A stretch of 6,392 nt of DNA from Candidatus Omnitrophota bacterium. Its GTDB lineage: Bacteria; Omnitrophota; Gorgyraeia; JAHIPI01. A model generated the notes under the pieces. That model was given only the letters and a program-made list of their open reading frames with translations. It ran no database searches and was not told where the DNA came from. How positions within the stretch are numbered: position 1 is the stretch's first letter; every line of letters begins with the position of its first letter. Made by a program: the position numbers and the translations under genes. Location of the stretch: the NCBI GenBank assembly GCA_030616695.1, contig JAUWWU010000056.1, positions 1 through 6,392 on the forward strand. The letters are read 5' to 3'. This document shows positions 5,682 through 6,392 of this stretch, in pieces.

Positions 5682-6392
5682 TTATTTTACCAGCTTTTTC
5701 AATTTATCCAAAAAGGATTTGCGCATGGGCGCGGATTCCTCGCCTAATGTTTTCGCAAATTCCTTAAGTGCCTTTTTCTGCTCTCCCGTTAAGGATTCGG
5801 GTACTTCCACAAACACCCTCACGTGCTCATCTCCCGTGCCGTATGAATTTAAATGCGGAAAGCCTTTGCCCCTCAGCCTGAATATCTTGCCGTTCTGCGT
5901 GCCGGCGGGGACCTTCATCTTGACTTTACCGTCGAGGATCGGGACGTCTATCTCGGAGCCGAATACCGCCTGCGGAAACGTTATAGGCACATTGATCAAT
6001 ATATCGTCGCCGCGCCTCTCGAACAATTCGTGGGGCCTGAGGTAAACCTCTATATAAAGGTCTCCCCGGGCACCGCCTTTTATGCCCGCCTCGCCTTCGC
6101 CGGATATCCTTATCCGGTTACCTGTATCAATGCCCTTCGGTATCTTGACCTTTATCTTACGCTCGATCCTTATCCGGCCGTTGCCCCCGCATTTTGAACA
6201 GGGCGACGTTATCAGATATCCCTCTCCTTCGCACCGGCCGCACGTCCTTGAAACACTGAAGAATCCGCTTGAACTTATTATCTGTCCTCTGCCTCCGCAG
6301 TCAGGGCAGGCTGTTTTCTTAGAGCCGGGCTTTGCCCCGCTCCCCTTACAAACCGAACATGTTTCGGAGCGCTCTACTCTCATCTGCTTTTC
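5682..6392 (-). CDS. dnaJ: Chaperone protein DnaJ, partial (J domain outside window)
   Basis: The visible 236 residues are the C-terminal two thirds of a type I DnaJ; the reading frame stays open to the right edge (residues EKQ precede the first in-frame Met at 6383), so that Met is internal and the J domain and Gly/Phe region lie beyond the window. Four CxxCxGxG repeats form the two zinc centres: CSVCKGSG, CPDCGGRG, CGRCEGEG and CSKCGGNG, with cysteines at visible residues 12/15, 29/32, 51/54 and 65/68. The substrate-binding C-terminal domains follow, with IPKGIDTGNRIRISGEGEAG, a GDLYIEV segment, LDGKVKMKVPAGTQNGKIFRLRGKG, and the terminal KSFLDKLKK. DnaJ stimulates the DnaK ATPase and delivers unfolded clients in the cytoplasm. 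DnaK and GrpE genes, if adjacent, are off the right edge. Confidence 0.97.
   Translation of the reverse strand, partial: EKQMRVERSETCSVCKGSGAKPGSKKTACPDCGGRGQIISSSGFFSVSRTCGRCEGEGYLITSPCSKCGGNGRIRIERKIKVKIPKGIDTGNRIRISGEGEAGIKGGARGDLYIEVYLRPHELFERRGDDILINVPITFPQAVFGSEIDVPILDGKVKMKVPAGTQNGKIFRLRGKGFPHLNSYGTGDEHVRVFVEVPESLTGEQKKALKEFAKTLGEESAPMRKSFLDKLKKLVK

Noticed and set aside
6381..6383. ATG at 6383 as the start of a short J-domain-free chaperone
   Set aside because: The frame stays open upstream with residues (EKQ) that continue the normal DnaJ sequence, so this Met is internal to a gene cut by the window edge.

Overview
The window is a compact bacterial chromosome segment in which all eight recognisable genes lie on the minus strand. 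Read in the direction of transcription (high to low coordinates), the order is dnaJ (5' part missing), a VanZ-like membrane protein, a DUF1015 protein, a corrinoid (B12-binding) protein, accD, a MalK/UgpC-type sugar ABC ATPase, a ROK sugar kinase, and a small-type transaldolase that runs off the left edge. All annotated genes are housekeeping or central-metabolism families. I see no phage, transposase, CRISPR, tRNA or rRNA.

Base composition is roughly balanced, gaps are very short, and ribosome binding sites of the AAAAGG(AT) type recur. The mix of genes (a corrinoid protein of the methyltransferase type next to DUF1015, AccD, a CUT1 sugar ATPase, ROK kinase and a short transaldolase) suits an anaerobic, sugar-using, possibly acetogenic bacterium from a poorly cultured lineage, for example Omnitrophota or a relative. 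That placement is an impression from gene content, not something the sequence proves.

Region by region: 4015-6392 (dnaJ, VanZ-like, DUF1015) is packed with gaps of 2 and 0 bases, and the corrinoid gene follows after 10 bases, so these four probably share a transcript. accD (2484-3329) is preceded by a possible weak promoter. The ABC ATPase (1325-2428) has a much better sigma70-like promoter overlapping the accD stop codon, so a new unit (ATPase, ROK kinase, perhaps transaldolase) likely starts there. Together this unit would energise sugar uptake, phosphorylate the sugar and feed it into the pentose phosphate branch. The 108-base gap at 238-345 before the transaldolase contains the only striking non-coding structure, a large GGGGACG/CGTCCCC palindrome.

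No clearly new multi-gene system is visible. The points most worth a second look are the palindrome, the DUF1015-corrinoid pairing, the altered active-site motifs of AccD, and a glutamate in the transaldolase that separates it from fructose-6-phosphate aldolases.
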